Origin: Spongilla lacustris
Lineage: Eukaryota > Porifera > Demospongiae > Spongillida > Spongillidae
Length of the DNA stretch: 64,000 nt
Direction: 5' to 3'
Assembly (NCBI GenBank): GCA_949361645.1
Contig: OX442417.1
Span: 1,190,164 to 1,254,163, forward strand
The notes beneath the pieces were generated by a model, which saw nothing but the letters and a program-made list of their open reading frames with translations, did not search any database and was not told where the DNA came from. The position numbers and the translations under genes were made by a program. This document shows, piece after piece, positions 33,490 to 45,634 of the stretch (positions within the stretch are counted from its first letter, which is position 1; the number at the start of each line of letters is the position of its first letter).

Positions 33490-34950
33490 CCCTACAACTT
33501 TACCAAAGACGGGCACACCTGTACAGATCGGACAACTCGAGAAGTTCCCCAAATGCGTGCAACTCAAGTATCTCCCGAACCATTCACAGCCAAACAGTTC
33601 CGTAAACACTTACTGGTAAAGGGGAAGGAACTACTATAACAGCTCAAAAATATTCAGTTGAAGCCTCGTACTAAAGAGGCTACGAATCCTACGATGATTT
33701 GAAGTTTATGAATAATTCTAATTAATTATTCAAACCTTTGCGTAGTAACCAATCGCTCACCCATACTGGTAATAAAGCGCTGTGATATGATGTACAACAA
33801 GTATGTGTCATACCAATATTATTTAAATGGTTTGGCTGTGAACCTGTACAGAGTTATAAACGGTTATAGCATAGGTTGTGCACTATAATTAGGCACAGGC
33901 TATAACTAGCTTGGCCGCATAACCACAACCACAATAATTAAAATTCATTGACACGTGTATTTAATTGACACAGTGGAGTTACTTCTTTGTCGCGATTTCA
34001 CGAGTGTATACGTGGCATGTAAGTAATTGATCAGCATCAAATAACACAACCGATCGCAAGCAGCGGAGACATTGCAAGTCGTGTTCAATTCAGTAAGCCA
34101 ATGATGTGCAATCATATTAACTGCATGCAAAATAGCAAGGTTCGTCGAATGACGGCCGTGCAGCGTATCAAATACAACATTTAGTATGACAGTGGCATTG
34201 AATTCAGCCAGGGCAATGTTATCCTTTCATTAAATCTGTACAGGCATGTGTGTTGCATATGTTTGATATCATTCTAGCTATATATGTACCACCGCAAATT
34301 AAATAATCATCACGCGCGCTATGCGCTGCAATAACATCTAAAGTTGTTAGCTCATTAACTTTTAATTCTCCATATCTATTGGCTCTTTTATGCAATCCTC
34401 ATCATTCTTTGTGGCATTATTACAATATCATTATAGTATCCGTAAAATTTTTTGTGTGTCTGTGCGTTACCTCCAACACGCTGAACTAACTCGGGTTAGT
34501 AGGTGTAATACTTCGGCCTATAACACCACTGCGGATTGAAATTAACAGTTCTAAATCAGTTTAGAGTTTAAAGAAATGGTGTACGAACCCTCGCTGAGTG
34601 TTTGTTTTACCATATGAAGTCTGACGGCGGTGCTCAAGCAGTGATATGAAAACGTTATTTACGCGCGCTTTTGGCGCGATCGCTGCTTTTTCGTCTATTT
34701 ATCATAACATGAAGATTAAACGAGCGCTATTTGTTTAAATTTTATAGGTACAGCTATTTATAACCCCCAACAAGCCTGTGCAATCAAATTGAGCACTGAA
34801 CATTCGGTGCAAAAAATAATTCATGAACAATTTTGGGGAACTTCTTGGGTTGTCCGACCTGTACAAACGTAACGTTTAGTCGTGATGACGTATCGTTGCT
34901 ATGACGACACGAACATTCCATTGACATTCCCGGGAACAACTTCGATCGAC
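33490..34950. other. Gene-free stretch upstream of the Calx-beta gene
   Basis: No exon is recognised. A TTTTGGCGCG motif at 34669-34678 fits an E2F site, but it stands alone. The sequence is AT-rich with scattered short palindromes. Confidence 0.4.
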
Positions 34951-34956
34951 TTGTTT

Positions 34957-35028
34957 CCCAGACCATCTGTACGTGATGTCATACTGTAAGCGATGATTAT
35001 CGTTACGTACATTGGGGTCTGGGTACGC
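34957..35028. mobile_element. TAGTCTCG foldback family, truncated copy
   Basis: The left arm is CCCAGACCATCTGTACGT and the right arm is GTACATTGGGGTCTGGGTAC, with the family core ACTGTAAGCGATGATTATCG between them. The outer TAGTCTCG bases are missing or changed on both sides (right end TACGCTGC). It is an old copy. Confidence 0.65.
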
Positions 35029-35045
35029 TGCGTCATACCTTTAAA

Positions 35046-35774
35046 TGACGGATCCAGGAATTGGGAGGGGGGGGGGGGGGGGGGGGGGGGGGTGGCCACC
35101 GGTGAGGGTGCGGCAAGGGGTGGGCGAAGTAGTAGGCGGGGCCGCCCCGGGGAGGGTGCGGCCGTGCGGGAGGGGGGACCCCTCCCGCCCAGCTAGGGGG
35201 TGTGGGGGAGCGCTGTAAGCTCCCCCACCGGGGTCTGGGGCGGAGCCCGAGAAGCCAACGCTTTTTGCGTAGAAAACCCCCCAGATGTACGTAAACACTG
35301 CACTAAAACAGATCGAGGCTGGGGAGCGACAGATCAAGAGCTCAGCCGCTATATGTTCAATGCGTCGATGCATCGCCGTTGATAGCACATGTACTGAACC
35401 CACCGTTTATGCGTTTAGAAAATACTGAAATACTCAGTTGGTCACATGACGCGTGGGCGTTAATTGCTTTATTTGCCTCCACTAAATAAATGGGCTTATA
35501 CTCGGTTTTTGGTACTTTTCGATATGCCTTCTAGAGGTAAGATTGAATAACATACGCTAAACGGCTATTTATTTCATGTATATGACATGTCGAGCCGATT
35601 GCTATTACGTCACGGGCTAGATGTAATCATATTCATACTTGACCCTGATTACGTACGTAGGCGTACTTATAGGCCATTTCTGCCGTAGCTATATCTCTGC
35701 GCTGTGTTTGCATATGATGGGGCGGCCCCCCCCCCCCCCCCCCCCCCCCTCCTCCCCCCCTGGATCCGCTACTG
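35046..35774. mobile_element. MITE with GGATCCAG termini and G/C tracts (hAT-like)
   Basis: The left end has GACGGATCCAGGAATTGGGA and then a 26-base G run. The right end mirrors it: a C run, CTCC, then CCCCTGGATCCGCTACTG. Read inward, the right terminus is CAGTAGCGGATCCAGG, close to the CAGTGGCGGAT-type ends of hAT-like MITEs found in many marine animals. The interior is GC-rich (GGGCGAAG, GGAGGGG) near the left end and AT-rich elsewhere. The GC-rich interior block, with GGAGCGCTGTAAGCTCCCCC, recurs at 47172-47197. Confidence 0.65.
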
Positions 35775-35779
35775 GGCCT

Positions 35780-37320
35780 ATATAGACAAGTTACAGTCGC
35801 GGCTCACACATTGCGAAACGTCAAAGCTCACACATCACCAAAATAATTCTGATGTGGTTACATTACGTACATGTACATGTAGTGTTCTTGGAATTGCGTG
35901 ACCCAATCGACCGAACGACGCAACTCATCGCTAATGAAATTCACTGGGTGTAGGAATCTCATTAGACGGTAGTTTATTTTCTGTTAAAAAATAAAAATAA
36001 AAATACTGCACCTTACATGTACGTTATTATATCCCTTTAACGGTATTGTGCATGCGATTTACCTTTTGCCTTAGGCATGGTGTTCTCTATGTCCATGAAT
36101 ACTAGCTCCAGGTAAGGCGGCTTGCATACTTCTCCAGCATGTAACACCCATGCAGGCAATAAAAGTGGCAAACAAATATACTCCAACAGCACTTACATAT
36201 AAACCACCTGTACATAATAACCATGCAATAGTGTTGGAGGTCTGAATTCCACTCCTGGGGACTGAGTCTCTGGCTCCATACAGTTCGCATGCACTTTTCA
36301 CCCAGGCTTGAGCTCAAGGTTTATGTTAAACCCAAGTGCTGGGCCTTGTGATCTAACTACATACAAAGCTATCAATCAGCACATGCAGAGGCTGATTTGT
36401 CTGCCACCAAGCATTCATTATATGCACGTGACAAATCAGTATATATTCTTCAGCAGTATGATCATGGTTACTGTTCATTTGAGAACATCCCCGGCCCCTG
36501 CTGGACTCCCTCCTGAGTATCCCCAGTTGGTGCCATCGAAATGGGTGCTAGCTGTAGCACCACGACGTCCCTGCATGCAAGTAATTCAGGGGAGTGCTTG
36601 GAACAGTCATCCATTGCTTGTCGTGGAACCAAGTTAAAGGCATTAAAAATATAGTCACATCAACCTTCAGTATAAAGTTCCTATTCGAACAATGGTCCTC
36701 GATCATTTCAGCCTTCAGCACCCTATGGGCAGGCTACCCCCAACTGCAAAGATTGAAGGAAGTCCACCACTTTAACTCTGATGCACTGATAGACATTTGC
36801 TGGTGAGCCTTCTCAGATAGCCAACTGTTGTGGAGCTTCACCAGCTGCTAGAACGACACTGATCAGCCTGCATGATGATGTTAAAATCTGACACGATTTT
36901 GAATATAGGTAAGAGATGTTACATACTCAAGTTATGGGTGAAGAGACCCGCCAATGTGTTTGGTGGAAGAGGCCAGCTGGGAGTGGCATTGTATTAGACA
37001 CCGTAATATACACTGAATCCAGAGCTCACAGAGCATGATGATGCCAATAGGCTTATGATGGGTGCCTCTCCGTTTTGCAGATAGTATCAGTAGACGTCTA
37101 CAACAATCATAACGTGATCCATGTCTCCATGCAGTGTGTTCTATTGTAAATCGCAGCTGCTGATAAGGTACAATGAATAAAAAGCATAAGAGGGGATGTG
37201 ACGAAGTGTTGGTACTTTAAGGCCAAAAAAATGTCTTCAGGAGATGGGAGCATGCTGAACTGAATGTTATGTGGCTTCTGCGACATGCCCTTTGCATGAA
37301 AGATCGGAAGTACGATAAAC
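35780..37320. other. Unassigned stretch
   Basis: No gene can be supported. A minus-strand frame at 36071-36301 contains a hydrophobic stretch (GLYVSAVGVYLFATFIACMG) that could be a membrane helix, but it has neither homology nor a convincing splice partner. A plus-strand frame at 36308-36637 overlaps it and has no motif. Confidence 0.35.
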
Positions 37321-37332
37321 GTCACTTCCGGA

Positions 37333-37567
37333 GTAAAAACCACAGCGATTGCTTGTCACGTTCGCGGACCTTTGCGTAATAAAATGGCAGTGATCCTTCG
37401 GCCGATCCATGCAGTTCCTGGTCAACTATGCTGCCAACAGTAAGCTTGACAGAGTCTGACATACCCGGAGCCTCGGTCAAACAATAGAAGAAAAGACCTC
37501 TCTTCTTACAAACCGAATTTGAAGCGATATTATTAGATTTATTACTCCTGCCAAAGGTTACATGCAC
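37333..37567 (-). other. Possible exon, unrecognised
   Basis: A minus-strand frame contains MSDSVKLTVGSIVDQELHG and FYYAKVRERDKQSLW, which have protein-like composition and could be a first coding exon starting at the internal ATG (about 37462). A donor is not obvious before the stop, and I recognise no family. Reported only as a candidate. Confidence 0.2.
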
Positions 37568-37599
37568 TGTAAATAAATTTGTTGCTACATGTAGGCGAA

Positions 37600-39585
37600 G
37601 CCATGTTGGTTTACACTGTGCATATAGTCAACATTTTGATTTGACATAGCAACCAATTTAAGTATAGTGTATTTACACTCATGCACTGTAATTAAATGGG
37701 ACAGTTGTGCGTATAAGAGATGAAGAATTTGATTACACGTTAATGATATCGACGTCACATCCGAACGGTAAATGTCCAGGGTGCATCAGTGGTTATTTGT
37801 CTTACAGTTTTCCAAATATATTATCTCTGGTTTAATTCAGTATGTTGGTGGTAACAGATCAGAGATAATATAATGCGCTACTTCGTGGACATGGTGATCG
37901 CAGTGCCAATAGAAGGAGAGAGAACAAGGGGCCGGACTTAATAGACATTGTGATGCAATCTGTGTATTTCAATAATATATCAATAATACAATAATACTCC
38001 AAAGGATCAAGAGGCTGTATATAACATCCTGTATTATAGTGTGAATGTCAAATCAATTGCAAATCAAAATTCGATTTGACGCGTTTTTTTTTTTTTTGCT
38101 GTTGCTTGCTGGTTGCTGTGCAGTTTATCCAGGACCTGCATGATCCTGCATCTCCATCAAGCAGCAGTTCAGTGACACCTCCAACTCTAGCTAAGACATA
38201 TCATCTCTGGTTAGCAGTATAAGTCGCTAAAGAAGGCCGAGCAGCTGCTTAGTGACTTTGCTGATGCATCAACATCCTTGATTGCAGCTGTATTTTCTTG
38301 TTACACGGTTTCGCTCTCCCTCTACAGAGCAGGCATCGTAAGGTTCAGGAATGGCCATTTCTACAGCCGTATAGCCGTACATATAAAATTCGGGAACCTT
38401 ACATCAGAAGATCAGTAGTGCCCAAGGTAATATGACAGGATGACTTCACTGTCTTTTTATGCATACGCCAAGCTAAGGTAGAGAAGCACACAGAATAACA
38501 AAACCGTAGCCATGCAGGTAAGCAGTCCGGACGTCACGTGTAATTTTCTCGGTGTAATCAACATTCCATTGCTTACGCACCATTAGTCATATATTTGGCA
38601 AACCAAACCAAAACGTGGTTTTACGTGTTGAATTGCGGGTTTTAACCCGGTGGGGTGTCCGACGTTGCAATACCGGCACGGAGCTAGCGCAAAAATGTAT
38701 CTTACATTGGCTTACAATAGAGAAATGATGTATATATAGTATGAAATGTTAACTGAGAATGGAGTGATTCAGACGTATATATAATACTATAAATTTAAAT
38801 CAAGCTAAAAGAACTGTGCTTTGTGGGGGTATAATGGTCAGCATGCACCCTACTTTGTTGCATCCAATGGATACCATCAGCTAATAAGAGCAGGGTAACC
38901 CACTGGGCCCCATGCATGCGGCATGTTCTTCTGCCTTGTGTTGCACAAGCTGTTCACTGCAATTGCATGCTACTGATCAGTCTGCTATTCCACAGATGGT
39001 ACATTGATGTAGTCTTGTTTGCAGGGCCGCGCCTAAGCCTGCTGTAACAAATGAAGGGTTTTTTTTCTCTATCATCCAGGATAGGTACTTGGATATTTTT
39101 TTCAAATTGATATTTTTGCAACAATTCGCATGGTTCTAAAATGAGTAAAAAATGTGCATTCCAACGGTATATTACTTATCATATCATCTTTTTTCATTCG
39201 GTCAATACGCAGCATAAAGCGGTACTTTTGAATGTATGGAATTGAATGACCGCGCAAAAAAAAACTGTGCCGGTTTAACTTATATTCGCTACAATGATCT
39301 TACCAAATATGCTACTGCAGCCAAATATATAAGGAGTAACTGCCACACATACCTGCATATAAAAGTCCTTTTTAGAAAGTACTACAGCCGATATTATGCA
39401 TAAAATCATGCCAAATATGCAGGCTGCTCATGGTAGCGATATAGAAACATATAGCCAAATGTATATATATCATGTTCTCGGAAACAAAATTTTACCATTC
39501 AATGAAAAAGGCATTTCACATGTCAGGAAAATCAACAAAAATGGTATTTCCAGTAATACAGCTGTAATATGCATATTTTTTCATC
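37600..39585. other. Gene-free stretch
   Basis: AT-rich and low in open frames. A short acceptor-bounded plus-strand piece at 38124-38215 (QDLHDPASPSSSSSVTPPTL) could be an exon but has no donor and no partner. T and A homopolymers occur at 38086-38098 and 39060-39067. Confidence 0.35.
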
Positions 39586-39589
39586 TTCC

Positions 39590-40295
39590 CCTATACTTCC
39601 TCGATGTCTTCCTGTGTCCAGTAACAGTTGGTGGCTTTGGGAACTTTACCAGTACTTTTCACTGAAATAATGTGTCTATGATACAGAATATTTTGTTTTT
39701 GCTCAGCAACTCTGTCGGTTAAGGTATTTTTGAAATGGTTAAGTATTGTTGACCTTACATATAAAAATGAATTCTGCAACTGAATACAGAAATCATATGA
39801 GTCAAGCTATATCACTGATGTGAAACATAGTCTTCTGTTTGACCAGAGGCTATAGCACCTAATTGCAGTACATACGAAGTTACTGCATGGCACAGTGTGC
39901 ACACTGATATGGAGGTCATTGATGTCCCATGCATCAACTGTTGTTGAGTCCCATGAAAGAGTGAGATTTTTATTTGCATACATTACTCAGTTCACTTACC
40001 TGAATATCACTGATGATCCCTAATTTACACATTGATATACTGTGCTACTATGAGGAAGACTATCAATAGTTGTACCCACCAATTCAAAAAGTATTGCGCT
40101 AATCACATTACACACATATGTTATGGGTGCTCCATATTGGAGGCAATAGTAAATAGCCTTGCAGCAAGCAGTGCTATATGTCTTGCTATCATTTCTGGTC
40201 ATGATGATATTTGAGCCTGATAATCGATGTAGCAATTCTTCATTACTTACATGTAATTCTATGTTTTGAACCAAATCAGTGATTTTGTTTTGCAA
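39590..40295 (-). pseudogene. Decayed gene of an unrecognised, transposon-like family
   Basis: Three minus-strand frames with coding character follow one another. 40295-40023 has KAIYYCLQYGAPITYVCNVI, then LPHSSTVYQCVN. About 39960-39800 has LSWDSTTVDAWDINDLHISV. 39779-39591 has ILNHFKNTLTDRVAEQKQNI. Stops and indels separate them. The pattern (a helical SxxTV head, a strand around an acidic residue, then a NTxTDR motif) resembles multi-copy proteins of unknown function in cnidarians and sponges that may be domesticated or live transposases. That comparison is from memory and not verified. A TAG ends the first frame at 40020-40022. Confidence 0.35.
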
Positions 40296-40299
40296 ATCT

Positions 40300-41590
40300 C
40301 CTCTGTGTTATCTTACATCCCTTGTGTACAGACAGCAACTTTTTATATTTACAATAAACTGCTGGTATGTGCCACTTATGAATTTCTTAATTTAGCTGTT
40401 TTATTAATTTTAAGTTTAATCAGTTCTTAACATATGGTGGATTGCACATTACATTTATCCAGCTCTGTATTCAGCTACATTTTCAGCTGTGTCAACAGAC
40501 ACTATAAACTGCTCATTGAGAAACACCTGTACTTCAGCCCAACACCTTGTAAAATTTTGACATTATGACGTATTGCCCACCGCAACACATCAGGTGTAGT
40601 GTTGAGACTGCTTCCAGCAGAGTGCTCAATAATTATGATACTTCTTGTATTTTCTAAACGTTGGGATGCTATGTTAGTGTGGACGTAAAAACACCAAGCC
40701 CCTTTCGTATCATGGGTGCTTACAGTTAGTTATGTTCATTAAATGTAATTCTTAAAATGGTAAAAAAAAATTCTTTTCAAATCATCAGCAACAGTCTTCA
40801 TTATCCATGCAAGTACACACAGAAGTGTTGAATAAATATATAGAATTTCATAAACATAGTATTAAAATACGAATAATAAGCTCACATTGCATGTTGCTAT
40901 GACAAATTTTGATTAAATTGGTTTGATTGATAAGTGCACTGAGCTAAATCAGAATCTCGAGATAAGCAAGGCGCTTTTACTTCATAAGCAGCAGAGTCTG
41001 AAAATAATCTAGCTAAAGAGCCCACGGCAACGATAAGGTGCGTTTTATATAGAACACCTCGTTAACACTCTCTACCTACGTAAAAAAAAGTGAAAAACAT
41101 ATCTTTGTAACATTAAGGCAAATAAGTATGACGTATTTCGATTAAAACAAAAAAACGGTGGAATAAAACAATTAGGTCAGAAAACACATTGATTTGTGTA
41201 CATGTTAATGAGAAGCTGTTTTGCTTTCCCGAACTGCTTAGCTTTACAATGTATCTAGTCATATATCATATTCATTTCGAAAATTAGCCGAAGCCCAAAA
41301 AACAAATAACGGCCTCTTCCTAAATTGAAAGCAGATGCCAGAAAGTGGAGGAAGAGAAAGAACAGGGAGAGGATGAATAGGTGAATGGGGAGAGATAGGT
41401 GAAGGAGGAGAGAGACGTGGAGGATTAGGAAAAGAAGAGCCGCAGATAACACGTCCCGATCCATTTATATTTAAAAATAACTAATGCGTATTTCTATACT
41501 CAGTTAAACTGTTTATATACTTCAGTCATTATCATATGACATCCTTCAATCGTATAGAGCAAAATAGTCACTAATATTTTTTTAAAAATG
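40300..41590. other. Gene-free AT-rich stretch
   Basis: No gene is recognised. A purine-rich segment at 41335-41440 (GGAGGAAGAG-type) opens minus-strand frames of leucine/serine-rich, non-protein-like composition. Confidence 0.4.
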
Positions 41591-41597
41591 AAACAAG

Positions 41598-41690
41598 ATA
41601 TAAAAAAACATTATCTCTGAGAAAGTTTAATGGTATATAGGACAGAGTCGGGAAGGGGACAAGGGATTGGGGATAAAATAATTACATGGC
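41598..41690 (+). repeat. Solo arm of the TCTCTGAGAAAGTT foldback element
   Basis: It shares GATATAAAAA, ATTATCTCTGAGAAAGTT, GGTATATAGG and AAGGGATTGG with the left arm of the foldback element at 42791-43038, in the same order. The opposite arm is not present, so it is a solo or truncated copy. Confidence 0.6.
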
Positions 41691-41919
41691 GCCTGTTCGT
41701 AACAGCTACAGAGTTGATCTGGATTTGAATCGAGCTTCTAAGAGGCGACTCTAGCATGCAAATGTTGAATCGAACCGAGTTGTGAGTTAGGCAGTTATTA
41801 ATTAATTATTAATAACAGTTATTAATAATTAAGCGAGTTTCGATGTAGAACAGCTGCAAATGTAAACATTGTGTTGCTAGGTAATAAGACTACTTGATTT
41901 TGTCATACAAATGTAAATA

Positions 41920-42747
41920 CAGGGTCTTCACGATAGAACGCAACGCTTTTACATCACTATAACTTAGGATTAAAATTAATTAACTGCTTGATTTCTTTAA
42001 CATATGTTGCAGATGTTAGGCAAATACTAGCAATTCAATTGGATTTAAATTATTGTAAGCGGTTAAGTAATTGTATCAAAGCCCTTATAAATCAAAATAT
42101 TCAAAGCCCTCTATTATCAACATTTTTCAAGATTACGGTTAGAGATAATTGTTTTGAATAACTACTAATAAGTAACGCAAGAATTGAGTATGCAGTGGAA
42201 CAGTACTGATTTCAAGTTACTGAGTTCAATAGTGGGTTATTAACATTTATAACTGTAATTTGCTTTAAAGTTATTACAATGAAACTGTTATGGGGTAACT
42301 AACCATCAATAATTAAATGAAGTAAAAAAACACGATTTGATTCTGTATTAGATCATGTAAGGGTGAGTTACTATAATTCAAAGTTAATTACAATTGTAGT
42401 GGCCCTTTAGTATTTTCAAGTTTGATTTGTTATTAACTAGTAAAACGTCAATTAATATTCGTACTTTTTCAAACTTTTTCACGGCTATTCTTTAGATTAT
42501 AAATCTTGTAGTTATCGTACATTTTTGTGTCAAATTAATTAATTGCAAGGTATTTGATTTTATCTTTTGAACTATAAAAGATAATTGAACTTTAATAACG
42601 CGTTTGGTATTTGTCTAACCATGGTTATTGTGTATTCATAAATTGATTTAGATTGATAATCCTATTTAAGAATTATTGTAAAAATAATAATAATAATTTA
42701 AGAATTATGTTCATTCAAAAGCGTTGCATTCTTTCGTGAAGACCCTG
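41920..42747. mobile_element. TA-flanked 828-bp element with 30-bp inverted ends (Tc1/mariner-like, non-autonomous)
   Basis: Both ends read CAGGGTCTTCACGA inward and continue with matching bases through GCAACGCTTTT (about 33 bases with three or four differences). Each end is bordered by TA (41918-41919 and 42748-42749), the target duplication of Tc1/mariner elements. The interior is very AT-rich (many TTAATTAATT and ATAATAATA words) and has no open frame, so the element is non-autonomous. Confidence 0.75.
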
Positions 42748-42790
42748 TATATCAGTACATGTAGTATACTATAGTAGTCAAAGATGGAAA

Positions 42791-43038
42791 AATATACAAA
42801 CATTTTCTCTGAGAAAGTTGGTGGTATATAGGGCATGAAGGCAATGGTGGTAAACAAGGGATTGAAGATGAAATAATTATTCCTATATTTATCAACATAA
42901 ATGTAATGCCATTCTACAAAGCGCTAAACATAGGAATAAATATTTTATCTCCATTCCTTGTTTCCTTCAATTATACACCACCATTACCTTCCACTCCTGT
43001 ATACCATCAACTTTCTCTATGAGAAAGTTTTTATATCT
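42791..43038. mobile_element. Foldback MITE with about 100-bp arms
   Basis: The left arm begins near TACAAACATTTTCTCTGAGA and continues AAGTTGGTGGTATATAGG, GGTGGTAAACAAGG, AATAATTATTCCTAT. The right arm is the reverse complement with scattered differences, ending AACTTTCTCTATGAGAAAGT. The two arms together make most of its 248 bp. A solo arm lies at 41598. The superfamily is not known. Confidence 0.75.
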
Positions 43039-43514
43039 TGTCAGTACTTTTAAACACAAATTCCAACCACACTATTCCTATCAATCCTATGTACTAGCAA
43101 CGGAAAACACACGCTATAGGATGTCTTTTTGAATACCATGCATCACTTTCCTGGTGACCGCCGATTTCTACAATAGAATTGCTTTAATGTACAAGCACTT
43201 GAGATTCGAGACGCCAGACCCGTATATAGGATCTGAAAACGAGACTAGTGACACATGCAAGCCTAGATTTTGCGGCTCAAATGGCAATGGATTAATGAGC
43301 GGAGCAGCTCGCAAGAATGTGCTGGCATGCGCAATAAGTATAGACGTGTTGGAAAATGATCATCCCACAGGACAAAGTAAATCAATCCAAAGTCATATAT
43401 ATAAAGCAATGTCGATTGCTGGCCATGGTTTAATATATTAAGTTCATTAATACTACTACAACACTGCAAATTATTTTGGATCATTACGTCATCACATATA
43501 CTAAATATTATTCC

Positions 43515-43529
43515 CCCCCCCCCCCCCCC
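43515..43529 (+). repeat. C homopolymer followed by A run
   Basis: A run of about 15 C followed by 8 A. No flanking MITE ends were recognised. Confidence 0.8.
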
Positions 43530-43742
43530 AAAAAAAAATACAAACAGCACGGAGTTCTATACTACAATACGCATTCTCACGGTTCATCATGTATAGAATA
43601 GGATAATATCATCTTTACTGACACAGAAAGTTACAAAACTACCAACAACGTTTATAAAAATCCTTAAATGCAGATGGACTGAGTCTCGCATGATAATATA
43701 TGGTGACTTTTACCGGCTTTATACATGTATACAGGCCATGGT

Positions 43743-44771
43743 TCAGTCATGCACCACCGCGTCAATGTGCACGTCTTTTTGATCCACAGGAAATGAAACG
43801 TAAACATCATAGTCTTCTACCGCGGCTCCACGTGAACATCTGTGGTAGACCGACATTCTAAAATCCTTATGCAAAAATAAGCTCAATGGAATGGATATGT
43901 CGTAGATGTAAGCTAGGGTTATGAAGGACATATCCAAATAGTTTGCCACTTCGTCATGATTAATATACCCCTCAATGGATTGAACTATGCTGGCTATTGA
44001 GACAATGGTGAAAATGATGGGATAGATGATGATGGGAGCCACCTTCCTCACAGCATTCATCTTCATCACGTTGTCCTCCAATCGCGCGTTTCTGCTGTAC
44101 CTGCAGAAAATGTAGATTAGCATTACAACACACACGATGGCCATAATCACCGCGGGGATGCGAAACACAATCCTGTAGAATAGCACTACTATTTCGTTTG
44201 TTTTGTCGTCTGTAGACGTACCGCTGATCCAGCACCACGGACTCCCACCGTACAACCCATATGCGTTCTGCGTGAAAGGTATCCAAAAGACCAATGCTGG
44301 CACTAACACTGCTGTGAGATGACCAATTATCTCCGTCCGGTGCTCCCTAAACGTATTTTCTGCTCTCGAACCGAACTCTTTGTATTTGAACGGCGTTTTG
44401 ATTTTGGACGCAGAGCAGCCTGCCACAAGCACGTACAAACACGCCCACACAATGGCTGCCGTGCTCCAGAGATATGTATACTGTCGAGCGCTGGCGAAGA
44501 ATTTGCACAGACCCTCGGTTCCATTACGGTAGTAGCTCTTATTGTAACTGTTGTCGTCGTATAGCTCTACGTTCACGGGTATAACAGACGCTCCAACAGA
44601 CAAGGAACGGAAGAAACTGGCCACAGATAAGTGGAGAGTTAGGCGATAAATAAATTGACCGTATCCCTTCAGGTATATAATCAAGAAAATGCCAGCGAGA
44701 GAAATTGCGCACGATACAAATGCAAGCGCACCTGTAGCTGAGACCAGAGCTGTAATATCCTGAGATCCCAT
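43743..44771 (-). CDS. Seven-transmembrane receptor, cAMP-receptor-like (Dicty_CAR / GPR157-like)
   Basis: An intact single-exon frame of 342 residues. Helices: about 10-34, 40-62, 92-117, 147-170, 193-222, 243-265 and 277-300. Cys89 before helix 3 and Cys180 in loop 2 (SPWCWIS) can form the usual disulfide. Helix 6 has the YPIIF motif and helix 7 ends with SLFLHKDF, both in the style of the slime-mould cAMP receptor family and metazoan GPR157. N-glycosylation sequons are at Asn77 and Asn83 in extracellular loop 1. The C-tail is short (about 40 residues) and acidic. There is no signal peptide, as usual for this class. It is a plasma-membrane G-protein-coupled receptor; the ligand is unknown. 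The start at 44771 is the first Met and gives a short N-terminus. It is intronless and could be a retrocopy, but it is open throughout. Confidence 0.88.
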   Translation of the reverse strand: MGSQDITALVSATGALAFVSCAISLAGIFLIIYLKGYGQFIYRLTLHLSVASFFRSLSVGASVIPVNVELYDDNSYNKSYYRNGTEGLCKFFASARQYTYLWSTAAIVWACLYVLVAGCSASKIKTPFKYKEFGSRAENTFREHRTEIIGHLTAVLVPALVFWIPFTQNAYGLYGGSPWCWISGTSTDDKTNEIVVLFYRIVFRIPAVIMAIVCVVMLIYIFCRYSRNARLEDNVMKMNAVRKVAPIIIYPIIFTIVSIASIVQSIEGYINHDEVANYLDMSFITLAYIYDISIPLSLFLHKDFRMSVYHRCSRGAAVEDYDVYVSFPVDQKDVHIDAVVHD

Positions 44772-45630
44772 TCTGCTTATGTAGAATATGACACCAATTT
44801 TGTTTTAAATGGCTTCTTTGTGGCTAGGTGACGTAACTATGGCTGGTCTATTTTACCAATGTAAATGTACTTGTATGTGCGAGTAGTTGACTTTGTTCTG
44901 CGCATAGGAATGTACAGGGAGTGGCACGCTGCATGCATGTGATCTCATGATGTGTAGCAAGCAATGAATTAAGTGTAGTGCATGCTGCGAAATTAAATTC
45001 ATCGTGCTGCATGCGTGCACACAAAATTTTAAAAAATAGATGCGCTGAGAAATGACAGACAACGGAAAGCAGTCCAAGGTCATCACTAGCGAAGTCGATT
45101 AAAAATTACTATATCCTTTCTAAAATGGCCGTTGCCCATTCAGTGCAACGTTCCTGAATTAATTGTTATGCATGTAGTCTGTAGTTTAATGCCGTCAACG
45201 CCGCAAAAGTCACATGCAATCAGCTATATCCACTCCCTAAATAGTATATACATATGGTATAAATAATATAGGGGAGATATTTTGAGAGAGCATTCTTAGT
45301 CGTCACCCCTACGCGGACATGCATGCATGCCTCCTTCATCCTACATGTACACATCTTCTCCGCCACTAGGAGGCTTAGAAAGGGAGCCAACACAGCCAAA
45401 TGTCAACCGGCCAGGCCAGACCGGTCGATGTGCCAATATCAATACGTGCATACAGACTACTGCAGTATACACAATGTTCATGCATAATGCAATATACATG
45501 TATAGTGTAAGTCTATAATTTAATAGCCGGGGGGTATGTTTATTTTTCTATTGCAAATCGCGAGAAGTAGTGACTTTATACAAGCAGAGATCGTGACTGC
45601 TCTACTTTTGTGAGACTGAGACGGTTTAGT
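44772..45630. other. Region upstream of the GPCR gene
   Basis: No gene is seen. This stretch should hold the GPCR promoter (minus strand), but no clear TATA or initiator arrangement could be assigned. GCATGCATGC-type palindromes occur around 44931-45020 and 45319. Confidence 0.4.
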
Positions 45631-45634
45631 AAGC

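Noticed and set aside
34669..34678. E2F-like TTTTGGCGCG
   Set aside because: A single short motif with no gene start near it; chance occurrence is likely.
34993..35403. Gly- or Pro-rich frames around 35.0-35.4 kb
   Set aside because: They are caused by the 26-base G run and the GC-rich interior of the MITE.
36071..36637. Overlapping plus and minus frames with a hydrophobic stretch
   Set aside because: One possible membrane helix on minus, but no homology, no convincing splice sites and conflicting strands; not enough to call a gene.
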